Part shown: positions 43,656-56,599 of the stretch, in pieces
Position numbering within the stretch: position 1 is the stretch's first letter
Layout of the letters: every line of letters starts with the position of its first letter
DNA from: Hedera helix
Taxonomy: Eukaryota; Streptophyta; Magnoliopsida; Apiales; Araliaceae
Direction: 5' to 3'
Length of the DNA: 64,000 nt
Assembly: GCA_947179155.2 (NCBI GenBank)
Contig: OX359280.1
Span: forward strand, 8,359,501-8,423,500
Position numbers and translations under genes: made by a program
Notes under the pieces: generated by a model
The model's input: the letters and a program-made list of their open reading frames with translations, nothing else
Told to the model about the DNA's origin: nothing
The model's database searches: none

Positions 43656-46600
43656 ATTCTATAATATTATTAACAGTGCAGGAAACTCTAGATCATAGCT
43701 TAAGAAGGTTTGTAGAGCATAATTAAGAATCGTATAACAGATCGTATAGTGAATCACAAATTATTGAAAGAACGAACGATCGTAAAGCAATCTTGGAAAT
43801 TCTTAAATCATATAATAACTTTCATCATGCGCGTGTAACTTTATGTCAAAGAAAGCAAGTAATTAGGCAAAGTTATAGTGGTATAACTGTAACTGAGGCC
43901 AATTAACTTTTGACACATGCCCCACCTCAGCAAAACAGAGGGAAGTCTTTTAAAAGATCTTTTGAAATTTCATTCCACACATTACCATTCAAATACTTTC
44001 ATATAAGCCCTAGAAATCAAATTCTCAGATAATACCGAAAACTAAAACATTATATCGTTCTTTTTGGTTTGATTTCAAGATACAATGGCATGATATCAAG
44101 TTATCACGGGAAATTAACTCTGTTTTAAGAAGTTTAGTGCATCTGAGAAAAAATTCAAAGATGTTCTTACTCTTACTCAAAAGGCAGGATTCAAAGAGAT
44201 TCTGGAGGCAAACACCAAATACATTGAAGAACTTTATGTGAATGCTAGTATTGACAACGATACTCTTACAACAAAAGTCATACTCTCATCGTTACTGTAG
44301 AAGAATTAAATCATCACATGGGGTTCATAAACAAAGGTATTACCTCTTTTGAAGATATTAATAATGAAGAAGGAATGCAGTTGATGAACTACAAGAGAAA
44401 CACATAGCTTAAGGGGATGAAGAAAAAGGAGTTTCCACCTGAATGTGAATTACTGGTTGATATCATTGGAAAATGTATTCTATACAAAGATTTAACATAT
44501 GATTATGTCAATGAACTACAATTAAAAATCATGAATGCTATAGTCAACAAAGTTGAAATAAACTTTGGTTCAATTATAATGAAATGGATAGCTAAATGGG
44601 TGAAGGACAATGTGAATTGAAAAGCCAACAAGCCAGCCCCCAAAATGTACTATGGACGAATTTTGAGTCATGTTCTTAAGAAAATAATAAAGAAGCTCAT
44701 TTCAGAGGATGAAGGGTAAAACTTGAATGTAAAAAAGAAGATTGCCACAAAATTATTTGAGAATTAGAAGAAAAATCCAATTGAACTGCATCAATTCGAA
44801 ATGTCTGAAGGGAGTGAGCACACTGTTAGTGAGTTTAAGAAACCTTCTAGAGTTCAAACCAAGAGAAAGAAATCTAAGATTCAGGAAGATGAATATCAAA
44901 GTTATGCCACCCCTCAAACCTCTGAACAAGAACCTTTGAAAAGAAAGAGGAAGATAGAAGAAAAGAAAGAAGAAGAAAAACCAAATAGCACTCCATTAAA
45001 TTCTGAGGAAACTAATGATGATCTCGCCCTAATATCTCAAATCTTAAAGAAGAAGAAAGGATGGAAGAGGAAAAAATAGAGAAGAACATCTATAAATCTT
45101 GAAGAATAGTACGGTGAATTGATCATAGAGAAAACTCCAGTCTTGGAAAAGAGTATAGAATAGGCACAGATTGTAAAGGAGAATTTGGTCCAAATTGAAG
45201 AAAAGGAAACTGTTGATGAAGAGATGGTTAAGAAGACCCCTGAGCCTCAGATTATTGTAGAAATGGCTTATAAAGATCTCAAGTTAAAGAAGTTAAAAAG
45301 AAAATTGAGAAAAATGGTGAAAAAGAATAAGAAGAAAAAGTCATAAATGAGAAGCAAAAGAAGATAGGACCATCCAGGTGTGTCTGATGATTCCTTAAAA
45401 ATCACCAAGGTCATCACCAACATCACATAAAGCATCAACAAAAATGATGAGGGGGAGCAGATGTTTACCAATTAGGAACCTCCTCGGGTTGTAGTCAAGC
45501 CAGAAGATCCAAACTCTAAGGGGGAGCCTTTGTCTACTCCTCAAGCAACACCAACATTGTCAGGATCTGGAGCTGCACGAATGCGTCCTGTAGGAATGAG
45601 CGCATATGAGCTATTAGAAGGATTTAATAATTTAACCCTAGACAGAAGAACTACTTTATTTGATCCAGCAAGTGAACAACTGCTTTACTTTCTACCTCTA
45701 ATTCCTTTATTGAAAGCCTTGACAATGAAAGATCACAACTTTGTGAGATGGAGCTACTCAACATTTCCAAATTTGATGTTATTATCTCAAAAATTCCCAA
45801 AGGTAATCTCCTACGTAATAAAGCTACTGTGCAATGATTCTTCTCAATCCTCCTATCAATTCTATGATAAGGTCATCCTTATTCCACAAACATTTGCTTG
45901 TCCTGAGTTTTCATATTTTTCTAGTTATGACGAGATCATGGAGCTATCATCTACAAACTCAAAGCAATCATCATGTGATTCATATGTATCCGTTAAGTCC
46001 CCGGTCGTATTCACATAAGAAACGACTAAGATAATTAGTACTTATCCTTTTCATACCACTCCAATCGCACTGAGTCAAGACCATGCGATCGATGTCTTAA
46101 CTACTCCCAACCATGAAATTCAAAACTCTACAAACTCAACTCCGATGATCGATGGCCAATCCTTGTCATCCCTGATTGAGGAGTCTTGTCACCCCTTGAT
46201 TGTTCAAGTCACTACACCAACTTCTCTTTTCCGAGAGATTGAAAATTCCCCCTCTCCTATGAATGTTTTCAACTTAATAACAACCCCTAAAAATTCTCCA
46301 ATCTCTTTTCAAGACGATAACCAACCAGTCATCACATAAACCCCTTCATCTAATATATCTTGCTCATCCAATAGTGAATACTTTGATGTATCTCGTGCCT
46401 TGGTCACTATCTCTCAACCTTACACTTCGAGTCAAGACCCTCTCTTAAATCAAATTCTTGAGCGAGTCTCAGTAATTCCATCCAAAACTCATATTGCGGG
46501 TCTTATTGCACTTCTCTCTGCAGACTTTAATGAAGATCTTAAGGATAACATCAAGGAACTCAAAACATGTCTAAACAAGATTACTACTACTATAGAAAGA

Positions 46601-47613
46601 GTTCTAAAGGATATGAAAAGAGAATTCGCAAAATAAATGCGTAAAATGTTTCAAGATATGAGGGAAGGTCTCAATAATTGAGATCTATTTTTCTTGAATA
46701 AACTTTCAGAACAAAAGCATGCCTTTCTGGAGTACCAGAAATCAAATGATAACTATATCAAACTTTTCCATGATAAAATTCTTCAACTACACTTGTCGTA
46801 CTTGGACTTCAAATTAGTAGTGGAAAAGCAAACGAATACAGTTATTAGCACCACTCATTACGCAATGACATTAGTTCACCAACTAAAAGAGGAAGTAGAT
46901 AAACAATGGCAGGAGATTCAGATTAATATCGACTCCTCTCGTCAATAATTGGAAGAACTTGTTACTGGTGTTCAACAGCTCTCAAAAGACGTCTCTCTCT
47001 TGACTGATGACAAAATGGGGTGAAAATAGGAAGATGGGGTAATGGTGCTTAGCAGATAAATAACTCATCAATTCAGGGAGAGCACAAAAGAACAAGGCAT
47101 TCATCTCCACCAATTGCTCAAGCTTTACCAATGGAAGGCCAATCTTCTAGAGGACGATCTTCTTCTTAGAGAGAATCATGGCAAAATATAACCTTCTTTG
47201 GTATGAGACCTCCAAACGATGATCAAAAGCTTGTCAATAAAATGTCTCAAGGCACTTACATACTAGGAGAATGATAATTAAGTATGCTTGATCTTGGTCC
47301 AAGGGATACCATTGAAGATATTACTGAAATAAGAAGAAGAAAAGCTGAAGGACAAAAAACATACAATTGCAGAGTGGAAGAAGAGAGAAGAAATCCTCTG
47401 AGCAGAAAGAGAAGTAGAAGATAAGTATAAATTGAAAAGTTTTTAAGATGTTAAACTTGTACTGATTTTCCAATTTCAATGAATTCATGCTTTTGATCTA
47501 CCAATACAGTCTTTCACTGTATTCTAAGTCATGTTTAAATTTTTGCACTACATTAGAAAACTGATGATTTAATCTGAAACTACTGGTTTTGTCATCATCA
47601 AATAGGGGGAGAT
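43656..47613 (+). pseudogene. Degenerate extra 3' ORF region of SIRE element
   Basis: SIRE elements often carry an additional ORF between pol and the 3' LTR. Here broken frames cover about 44100-47000. At about 44130-44640, EKKFKDVL, YIEELYVNASIDNDTL, HHMGFINKGI and KCILYKDLTYDYVNELQLKI resemble the domain annotated as putative plant transposon protein in such ORFs. A Lys/Glu-rich stretch (44801-45400), Ser/Thr/Pro-rich parts (45530-46340) and coiled-coil segments (LKDNIKELKTCLNKI at 46540, LVHQLKEEVDKQWQEI at 46870) follow. Most pieces fall in shifted frames with stops. The function of this ORF class (sometimes called env-like) is unsettled. The region ends in a purine tract AATAGGGGGAGA (47601-47612). 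Confidence 0.65.
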
Positions 47614-47865
47614 TGTTAGTGTATGCATGATTAAATTTGATGATGACATAATGGGGAAATGATATGATCAATGCTTAATGTATATTCATAAAGATAGTTT
47701 TTTGTAAAGTCCTTATTTAGTTCGTATTGTAGAATGACTTAGTTTAGAAAAGATCAATTTTTGTAGGTTAATCTTCGAAGAAAAAAGTGTATAGAAATTT
47801 AAGACTTGAAGATCGCGTTAAAAGAAGATAAGATGAAGGAGCCAAAATTAGAATTTTATAGCAAA

Positions 47866-48040
47866 ATTAGAATCGTATTGCAATATCAAAATCATATTGC
47901 AATATCAAAATCACATTACAAAATCAGAATCATATTGCTACATCATAATCGTATTGTAAGTTCTGAATCGTATTACTACACTAAGATCGCATACCAAGTT
48001 CATAATCGTGTTACAAGTTAATTCGTATTGCAAACACAAC
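47866..48040. repeat. ~22-bp tandem repeats in copia LTR U3
   Basis: About eight imperfect units around AATCGTATTGCAA..TCA, with spacing near 22 bp. Resembles U3 enhancer repeats of other retrotransposons. Confidence 0.75.
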
Positions 48041-48573
48041 GTAGAGTGAAAGCTGTCAAATGAAAACATCATAAGGTGAAGGGCTGGATGCAAATATCCC
48101 AAGCTAGAGTTAAAATCTAAAGTTCAGAAATGCATGTGTTTCTAGCTAATTGATGCGAAAAAAATTAGTCAAAGAATTATCATATTTGAAAAACTGACAA
48201 AAAGACACAACTGAAAGACGTATTGCTTATCATCAAAATACTCATGACAGCAATCTTTGGAATCAAGATAATAAATAAGCAACGAGAAGATTTCAAGAAA
48301 TTTATAAAAGAAGAGCATAATTTAAGAAAAAATGAGATAGGATACTGATCAAGAATTGAAACGTTAAAAAAGCTCAAATATTCACTCTACGAAAAGATGA
48401 AAAATCTCATTCGTACTACTGAGTACTTAAAAAGAAGAGGAATCGTATTGCCAACTTAGCAGCAACTCACAACTTTATCAACTACAACAACAGAAAGACA
48501 AGACTTAATGACTTGCCTAATTCTGAGTAAACCAAACGTTGTGTAGGATGGACTTAATGTCCAAAGTGTGGTG

Positions 48574-48578
48574 GTTCT
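48574..48578. repeat. Target-site duplication GTTCT (left)
   Basis: Repeated at 53225-53229 (and, through a later duplication, at 53760-53764). Confidence 0.88.
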
Positions 48579-51500
48579 TGTAACGACCCCAAATCCGAAC
48601 TCCTTTAACCCCGGATCTGGTCCATTAGAAGTAACCTCAATCCTGAGTTTAAACCAATTATATTAAACTCATAAACAATAAGTTAATACAATTATTACTA
48701 TAATCTAGGTATTAAACCTTAAATGAATACAAACGGTACGTTTGAATACAACCTTCAACTTTATTCCATTCCAGATTCGCAATCTTTAAACATGCTATTA
48801 CAACTTTGAGATCATATGTATAGTGACTCAATTACCCCATCTATTATCCTTATACATAAAGGACAACCTCTGCAAACGATCTTAAATAATCTATACATGT
48901 TCTTTCAACATTTAGGTTTGCTATATTCTGTAGCACATTAAAACATTACCTAATCGCAAATATTACACAAGGAAGGTAATTTAATCTATCACAAGTTTTA
49001 CTATAAAGGCACCTACACTTCAATCTTTATGACTCGTTAGTCAATCTTCATCTGCCTCTACCAGAGTAATCCACTTTCCCAAGTTGCTCTGTAATGTTTT
49101 ATTTTAAGCAAGAGTGAGCACGATGGCTCAACAAGTCTAACAGTTTTACATAACACATAAACATATTTCATCATGCTTCATGCATCTCATGCTTTACAAT
49201 GACTACATATCTCATGCATATCATACTTTGCATTTACTCTATGATTCATGCTATTCATGCATGTCACTTACCATTTCATACAGTTCAATCTATATAGAGC
49301 AATCAACTTAATCATCTACTGTATATCAACAGTTTATTTCAACTTGTATCACAAAAGCATATTACCACATTATTGCACATAATAACATATGCACACATAA
49401 TAATTTTATAGTATTCTAAATCAGGCACATAATGCAACACGTTCTGAAAAACTTGCCTGGACTTGCATAGCCAGCTTACGCTAATCTTTCACGTTCTTTG
49501 CATCTCCTACAAAGTATGTGAGATCAATGGTGCACAATATCAATCAAAGTTTGACTCAATACTAAATCTTTAAAGATATTTATTTCTTCTTATCGTCCCC
49601 TTTTAAATCAATAGGGTTAATTTTGTATTTTAGTCTCTCGTTGACTTGACTCAGTGTTTCATATTCAACACCGTAAATCTTTGGTACAAAACTATGCAGT
49701 GCTGACATTTATTCATGTCACTACATTAATGCCTGGACCTTATTTCTGTTTAGGTCGAACAACTAATTAGTCACTAATGGACCATAACCTTTGTTTAACT
49801 TAATCACAACATTTAACTCGATGATTTATCATAATATTACTCGCCTTGGATAATATTTTAAACTTTTGCTATCAATTAGTAAATAACTTATAATGTTATT
49901 TAATTGTTAAATAACACTTTAAAAAGACATCAATATGATTAATTAACTGCTAAACAATTTATTAAAATTGTTTTAATACCTCACTTATAATAATAAATGA
50001 TAATTATCTTTAATTGTCATTGCACAAAACTAAATTATTTATGTGCTAATAGTTCCCTTTATTTATCGCTAATCAATCATTAAATGATAAATAATTAACT
50101 TATTTTTAATAACCTTCTTTAATTGTTATTTGATGTTAATTAAATAAAAATTAATTACATTACTTGTCCCTACTTATTATTTAATTAAATAATAAGTAAT
50201 TAGTTTTATTAATTAACTCCTCCTTTAATAATTAATTAATTAACTTTCCTTACTTATTATCTAATCTTTAATTAAATAATAAATAATTAATTGTAAACTT
50301 TTAATCTCCTTTAATTATTATTTAACATTAATTAAATAATAATTAATTAAGTCCTTACTTATTATCTAATCTTTAATAAATAATTAATTTTATTACTAAC
50401 TCCTTCTTTAATTATTATTTAATATTAATTAAATAATAATTAATTAATTATCCTTAAGTAAATAATACTTAATTAATGTTAATCCTCTTTAATTATTATT
50501 TAATATTAATTAAATAATAATTAATTAATTAATTATCTTTATCTATTATTTAATCTTAATTAAATAAAATAATAAATAATTATGTTATCAACTTTACTTA
50601 ATTGTAATTATTATTTAATGTTAATTAAATAATAATTACCTAACTCTCTTTATTTATTATTTAATCTTATTAAATAATAAATAATTAAAGTTTAAAATCT
50701 TTATCTTACTCTAATTATTATTTAATATTAAAGAATAATTAGTTATTTACTTTCCTTTATTTACTATTTAATACTGGATTAAATAATAAATACTTTATTT
50801 ATTTTCTCCAAACATGTTGATATTATTATTAAATACTTAAAGAACATATTTAAGATTTAATAATAATTTATTTATAATTTTCTTGAAGTATTAGCTAGGT
50901 AGTCACAAATTAGTATACCTTTACACCATAAATAATATGAAAAATACCAATTTTCGAAAATAATACTATCTCAATACATATAACACTTCAAATAATCAGC
51001 AGGTTATTTGTGCATATTTTTCCAAAATTTAAAAATGTTTTTTATTATTTTTCATACATTTAGTAAGCTTTTATCATTCAATAATTATGAAAAATAGCTA
51101 CTGACATTATAAAAATACCATTAAATTCCAAAAAATAGTACACGAAATTCCAAGCAGCTTTCTAGTTTGGGCCTTCGTTGGAACCAGCCAGAAAATGGGT
51201 GAACAGACCGCCAGAATGCTCCGGCCGGTTCACCGAAAAAAAACCGCCAATAGGTTTTAGGATTTTTTTTCCAAATCTGTCCAGTTTTGGGGTCCTTCAC
51301 TAAAACCTTAATAACTTGAGTTCTATAACTCCGATGGAACTCTACTTTTATATCGATAGAATCGTGACTTCCCGTACTACAATTTTTAGTGCTCAAACAC
51401 CCTTTTTAGATAAGATTCAGCCACTGAAAATGGCTGTAAAGTGGACTGTTTATGCAAAATTTCTGACAGTGGAATGTTGTAGTAGAAAAATCATAACTAA

Positions 51501-53224
51501 TTCATTTTAACTCGGCTTTTAGTCATTCGAGTTTCAGAATTTACATAACTTCAAGATCTATCCAACCAAATTGATAGATCAAAAATCCAATTTTTCGATC
51601 GTGAATAGTAATTCCGGGAGCGGGCTGTTCAGATTTAGTTTTCCGGTAAGAGTGTTTTTGAGCTTTCTTCCAATTTTTTTTGACATAATCTAATACTAAT
51701 ACACAACTTAAATACATGTTAACCTATATAAACATGTCTAACATGATTCTAAGCATAAAGATCTTAATGAAAATATTTTTACCATAAAAATTAAAATAAG
51801 ACCAAGATTAGGGTTTTAAGATTTGTTTTTATACCTCTTGGGCTTTATTGCTCTTTTTCTTCTTCTTCCTAGGTATGAGATGAATGTAGATGGCATCAAA
51901 CTCTTTTCTTCCTCCTTCCTCAAGTGGCTCGGCTGGTCCTCTTTGTTTCCTCTCACAAAAATAATGTTTGCTCCCCTTTCTCTCTAACTTCTCACTAGAA
52001 CTTAAAAAAAATGAAAGTAGCAAATGACTTCTTCTTTGCTCTCTAAATGAGTATGCTGGCAAGTATCTATAGATATAGAATGTATATCTATACAATCTAC
52101 CATCATGAAGCTAGCACTCTACTCCTTACACTTCACATGGCACAAGGACTAATTAGGTGGAAAAGAGTATGGATTCCTTACCAAACCATTGTCCTTACAA
52201 GTAACCTATAAAAAAAATAATTCAAATTCTCCTCCACGTGGCCTTACACATTCGGCAGCTACATGGTCTTAATGACCATGTTTGACTTTTATTTTTAATG
52301 CTTTTATTAATTAAATAAGCTACTTAGATCATTTACCCAAATGAGTTAATAATTGGATTTCATTAAATAATCAATTGGGCTTACAAATAAATTTTTGGGC
52401 TACTAATAAATCAAGTCCAATTAATGTATCCTTGGACCATTTAATTTAACCCAATAATGACTCATTTAATTTGTCACACATTAATTACCAAGTCCATGAT
52501 CAATTAAATAATTGGATTGGTTAATTAATTAAATAACCTAGCCCATTAGTATTAAATTACTAATTGGACTAATAAATATTATTCTTAATATTTCATATTG
52601 TTTACATTAATTAATAATCATTTTAATTAATGTACAAAATTTAATTAACTCATTATATTCAATTTAATTAAATATTTAATTAATGGACAACTTAACAATT
52701 CTTTTGATATTAAAACTTTAGGGTTTGTTCACTAATTTAATTTAATCACCCTATATAATTTATAATTATTATATAATTATTCTTCATAAATCATTTATCA
52801 CGATCGGCTAAAATATAATTAGCACACCTTCAAGTATATACGTATCTATACATATACACATTCATGCTAGCTTAAAAATATCTCTCTAATAGAAATTTAT
52901 TTCTGTAATAAATTTCCTCATAAATCATATTAAAACTTCTTACATAAATTATTTTAGTCAAATATAATCACCGAGCTTTAAAGGTATTATATTACCTTAT
53001 TATTAATATACTTCCAAGTATATATAATAATCAAATTTTAGGTTTTAAAATTTTAAAAAAAAAAACCTATGTTCACTCACATTTAAATCCTAACACAAAG
53101 ATTATGAAAAATGTTTACTCACTTCTACAACTTTTTCTTCTCCAAATCTAGGTTTTAAACTTCAACCTTTATTTCATCATCAAGACCCTATTTAAAAATC
53201 TTGTAAAATATCCGAAATATTACA
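48579..53224 (-). mobile_element. Ty3-type solo LTR, minus strand (4646 bp)
   Basis: TGTAACGACCCC...GAAATATTACA with perfect GTTCT TSDs. On the minus strand it reads TGTAATATTTCGG...GGGGTCGTTACA. It includes the minus-strand TGAGCC..GTGCTCAC hairpin module (49110-49137) and a long AT-rich palindromic stretch (about 49850-50880), ending with a leader rich in short AG runs near 52000. No internal domain, so it is a solo LTR left by LTR-LTR recombination. ORFs at 51121-51510 and 51829-52095 are not supported by any motif. Confidence 0.9.
49850..50880. repeat. AT-rich palindromic repeat tract in solo LTR
   Basis: About 1 kb built of TTTAATTATTATTTAATATTAATTAAATAATAA-like units, each able to fold on itself. 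Same design as the Tekay AT array but a different unit. Confidence 0.75.
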
Positions 53225-54146
53225 GTTCTTAATGGACCAGGTCTTAGTGACCGAAATTTTGAGATTGAGTGACTCGAAAGAACCTTAGTGGTTCAGTTCT
53301 AGCTGATCTTAGTGATCGATATCCTTATTGAATTCCATACTCGTGGAGTATAAGAGTGGAGTAGAAGTTATATATTACGTCTCAGAACCATTTAAAACGT
53401 GATGTGTCATTTACTTTTTTGTTTTATATTTATTTGTGGATGTGGTTGCTTATGATTTTCAAATTCCAAATCTCAGAACTACTCTTTATAAAGTTTTACA
53501 TCAAATGGAGAGTTTCTAAAGTATTTCCGCTGTGCTTAATTGATTTTGATCCTTAATTATTATTATTTTTTTGGAAAAACCTCAAACTCTTTTTTTAAAA
53601 GACTTATTCACTCACATTTAAATCATAACACAAAGATTATGAAAAATGTTTACTCACTTCTACACCTTTTTCTTCTCCAAATCTAGGTTTTAAACTTCAA
53701 CTTTTATTTCATTATCAAGACCCTATTTAAAAATCTTGTGAAATATCCGAAATATTACAGTTCTTAATGGACCAGGTCTTAGTGACCGAAATTTTGAGAT
53801 TGAGTGACTCGAAAGAACCTTAGTGGTTCAGTTCTAGCTGATCTTAGTGATCAATATCCTTAATGAATTCCATACTCGTGGAGTATAAGAGTGGAGTAGA
53901 AGTTATATATTACGTCTCAGAACCATTTAAAACGTGATGTGTCATTTACTTTTTTGTTTTATATTTATTTGTGGATGTGGTTGCTTATGATTTTCAAATT
54001 CCAAATCTCAGAACTACTTTTTATAAAGTTTTACATCAAATAGGGAGTTTCTAAAGTATTTCCGCTGTGCTTAATTGATTTTGATCCTTAATTATTATTA
54101 TTTTTTTGGAAAAACCTCAAACTCTTTTTTTAAAAGACTTATTCAA
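53072..54146. repeat. 535-bp tandem duplication across an insertion junction
   Basis: Copy 1 is about 53072-53606 and copy 2 about 53607-54146. Both contain the last ~153 bp of the solo LTR, its right TSD and the same copia LTR flank, with scattered differences. Short homology (TTCA) is present at the joins. Confidence 0.9.
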
Positions 54147-54164
54147 CCCCCCCCCCCCCCCCCC
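54147..54164. repeat. Poly-C tract
   Basis: Eighteen C in a row near the end of the copia LTR. Confidence 0.9.
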
Positions 54165-54201
54165 TTCTTTAGATCTTTTATGTGCCTTTTGGGATATAAC
54201 A

Positions 54202-55779
54202 AAGTTCATTCTTTTTTCACTAAGAATTATTTGTAAAAAAATTCAAATTCAAATTATTGTATAATATCATTCTTTTCTTTTTATGTGTCAAAGTTATTTA
54301 CAAAAATGGGATAATAAAATAATTCAAAAACCAAATTATTGGATAATATCAATTTGGAATTGTTGCAATTTTTGGATATAATATTTTTTTAGATTTGTAT
54401 GCGTGACATATTTATGAAATAATGTTAAATTTTTTTGTGAGTAAGGAATTCAAAAAAAAAATTATGTGTGAAAATTATCTGTAAATAAAGTTCAAAAGCC
54501 CAATTATGGGATAATATTACATTTTTTTGTGGCTAAAAATTATTTATACATAAAAAAATTAAAATTTTAAATTATTGGATAATATCAAATATTTATGTGT
54601 CATAGCTATGTACAAAAATTGGATAATAAAACAATTCAAAAACTAAATTATTGGATAATATTAATTTGGAATTGCTTCAATATTGGGATATAATCAAATG
54701 ACACAAACTTGAAGTTAAATTTATGGGTGAGGCAAATCAACTTAATGTATTACCAATAGTAATAGACGATTAAAAAATAATTAATCTTACTGTATAGCAG
54801 AAAATTATAAGAATGAGAGAATTGTTTGTAGCGTGATTTGGAATGGAAGTGTTAGTCTATATTTATAGGGTTAATAAAAACGTATTTACATAAAGCACCC
54901 ATGAATTTGGGATAATATTAATTTGGAATCGCTTAAATTATGCAATATAAAATCAATTTGGATTTGCTGTAATTTTGGGATATAAATATCAGTTTAGATT
55001 TATATGATGCAATTTTTAACTTTATAATATCAATATTTTTTTGTGTGAGTATGAAATTAAAAAAATCTTAAAAATTTTATGCATTAAAATTATAGGATAA
55101 TATTTACATATTTTTTGTGTGAGAATTAGATGTTAGGAAATTAAAAAACCAAATAAAATTTAATTTTTGGATAATTTCAAATACCAAATTATTATATTAT
55201 TTCATATTCTTATTTGTCTGTATGAGAATATTCTGATTGAGTGTAATGAGAAAATTATTCAGCTATAATTAGTTTTAATTACATATTATTTTTGTGTGTA
55301 AGTTATCTGCAATTATGGGATAATGTTACGTTTACAATTTTTTAATTCTATACTCACACAAAAAGTAAGCAAATAATACATATTTTTTTTGTAAGAATTA
55401 TATATATATAAACCAGATTTACATTTGTGTTGAATTATGAGATAATATTACATATTGTTTTGTGTGAGAATTAGTTGTAAAAAAATTAAAAAAAAAAACA
55501 AATTATTGGATAGCTACATATTTTTATATTTTTATGTGTGAGAGTTATATGCAATTAAGGGATAATATTAAAAAAATAGCTCTTAAAAAATTCAAAAAAT
55601 TATTATGAGAGTTATATTTTTATGTGTGAGAGTTATATGCAATTATATAAAAATTAGATTTATATTTATGGTTATTTTCATATTTTTATGGGATAATATC
55701 AAAAAAAACATATTATTGGATAAATATAGTAATAAATCAATTGTAATAAATGTAATATATATATATATAGGATACTTAC
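54202..55779. repeat. AT-rich degenerate repeat block
   Basis: No gene seen. Motifs such as AAATTATTGGATAATAT and ATGTGTGAGAGTTATATGC recur. A ~100-bp segment at 54281-54382 is clearly repeated at 54593-54697, with about 312 bp between copies. It may be the inside of the CACTA-like element that ends at 56353 or an older repeat. The ORF at 55605-55823 looks fortuitous. Confidence 0.6.
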
Positions 55780-56057
55780 AACTTGTGGAGGACGGACGAA
55801 AGTGGTGGCGGGATTGGAGGTAGTGGATGATAGGGTGGAGGCGGGGACGTGCCGAAGGTAGAGAAGGACGGAGGTGGAGGCATCAGAGCTGGAGAGGGAC
55901 AGAGTTGGAAGCGTTGAAGGTGGAAATCAGAGACGGAGGTGCAGAGACAGAGCGGTGACAGGGGCTAGAGGTATGGTGGCCGACAATAGGGGTTGGATGT
56001 GTGGTGGTCGAGGACGGGGGCGACGGGAGGTGGGTTAGTAGCGATGGGGGAGAATGA

Positions 56058-56103
<46 letters not shown>

Positions 56104-56353
56104 CACAGAATGCAGCAGGGGAAGAAAAGAAATTTTTTAAGGTTATGTCATACTTCTGACCTTAATTCTGTTGAGATTAAGTAATGTACGATAGAAATTC
56201 CGTCGAGATTGAGTTTGTTTCCGTCAAAAATAAGTGTGGCGATGGTGGGATTTCTATATTTTCGATAGAATTATAATCGACCCACTAATCCGTCGAAAAT
56301 AAACTATTTACGAGGGATATTTTTTGTAGGAAATAGCTCTTTTTCTTGCAGTG
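55780..56353 (-). mobile_element. CACTA-like transposon terminus
   Basis: On the minus strand the edge reads CACTGCAAGAAAAAGAGC, very close to the CACTACAAGAAA terminus of plant CACTA elements. Inside it are several subterminal CGACGGAATT-like repeats (for example minus-strand TTTTCGACGGATT and TTTTTGACGGAAAC), also typical. A G-rich stretch (55785-56050) and TA/GA microsatellites (56056-56101) follow inward. No second terminus or transposase is found, so only one end is supported. The inner limit is approximate. Confidence 0.55.
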
Positions 56354-56502
56354 AATATAAGTATATAAATACATATATTATTTTAGTAACTTTAATAAAA
56401 AGGAAAGTAATTAAAGAAATTAAAAATTAAATGACAATACTAAATGTAATGCAAGTATACATACATATAAATTATATGTGCATACATATATTGTGTGTGT
56501 GT

Positions 56503-56516
56503 GTGTGTGTGTGTGT
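56503..56516. repeat. (GT)n microsatellite
   Basis: A short GT run with flanking TA-rich sequence. Confidence 0.85.
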
Positions 56517-56599
56517 ACTTTTTTGTTATCATCAATATTAGAATTATGTTAAATTTTACTCCAACAACAAATTATAGAAACCGAAATTGAAAGAGGGAA

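Larger units (their letters stand above)
47614..54201 (+). repeat. SIRE-type copia 3' LTR, with nested solo LTR
   Basis: TGTTAGTGTATGC... starts two bases after the purine tract. The probable end is GATATAACA at 54201, giving TGTTA/TAACA inverted ends. Removing the nested LTR (48579-53229) and one copy of the 535-bp duplication leaves about 1.4 kb, a fair size for this lineage. U3 contains a 22-bp tandem repeat (47866-48040). A run of 18 C lies at 54147-54164 near the end. The element's TSD would begin at 54202 (AAGTT); its partner is outside the window. Confidence 0.75.

Noticed and set aside
44801..45079. Lys/Glu-rich ORF as a host nuclear protein
   Set aside because: It is continuous with the degenerate 3' ORF region of the copia element and followed by the same decay.
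49850..50880. Centromeric or satellite DNA
   Set aside because: The tract ends within the TSD-defined solo LTR and has no fixed long period.
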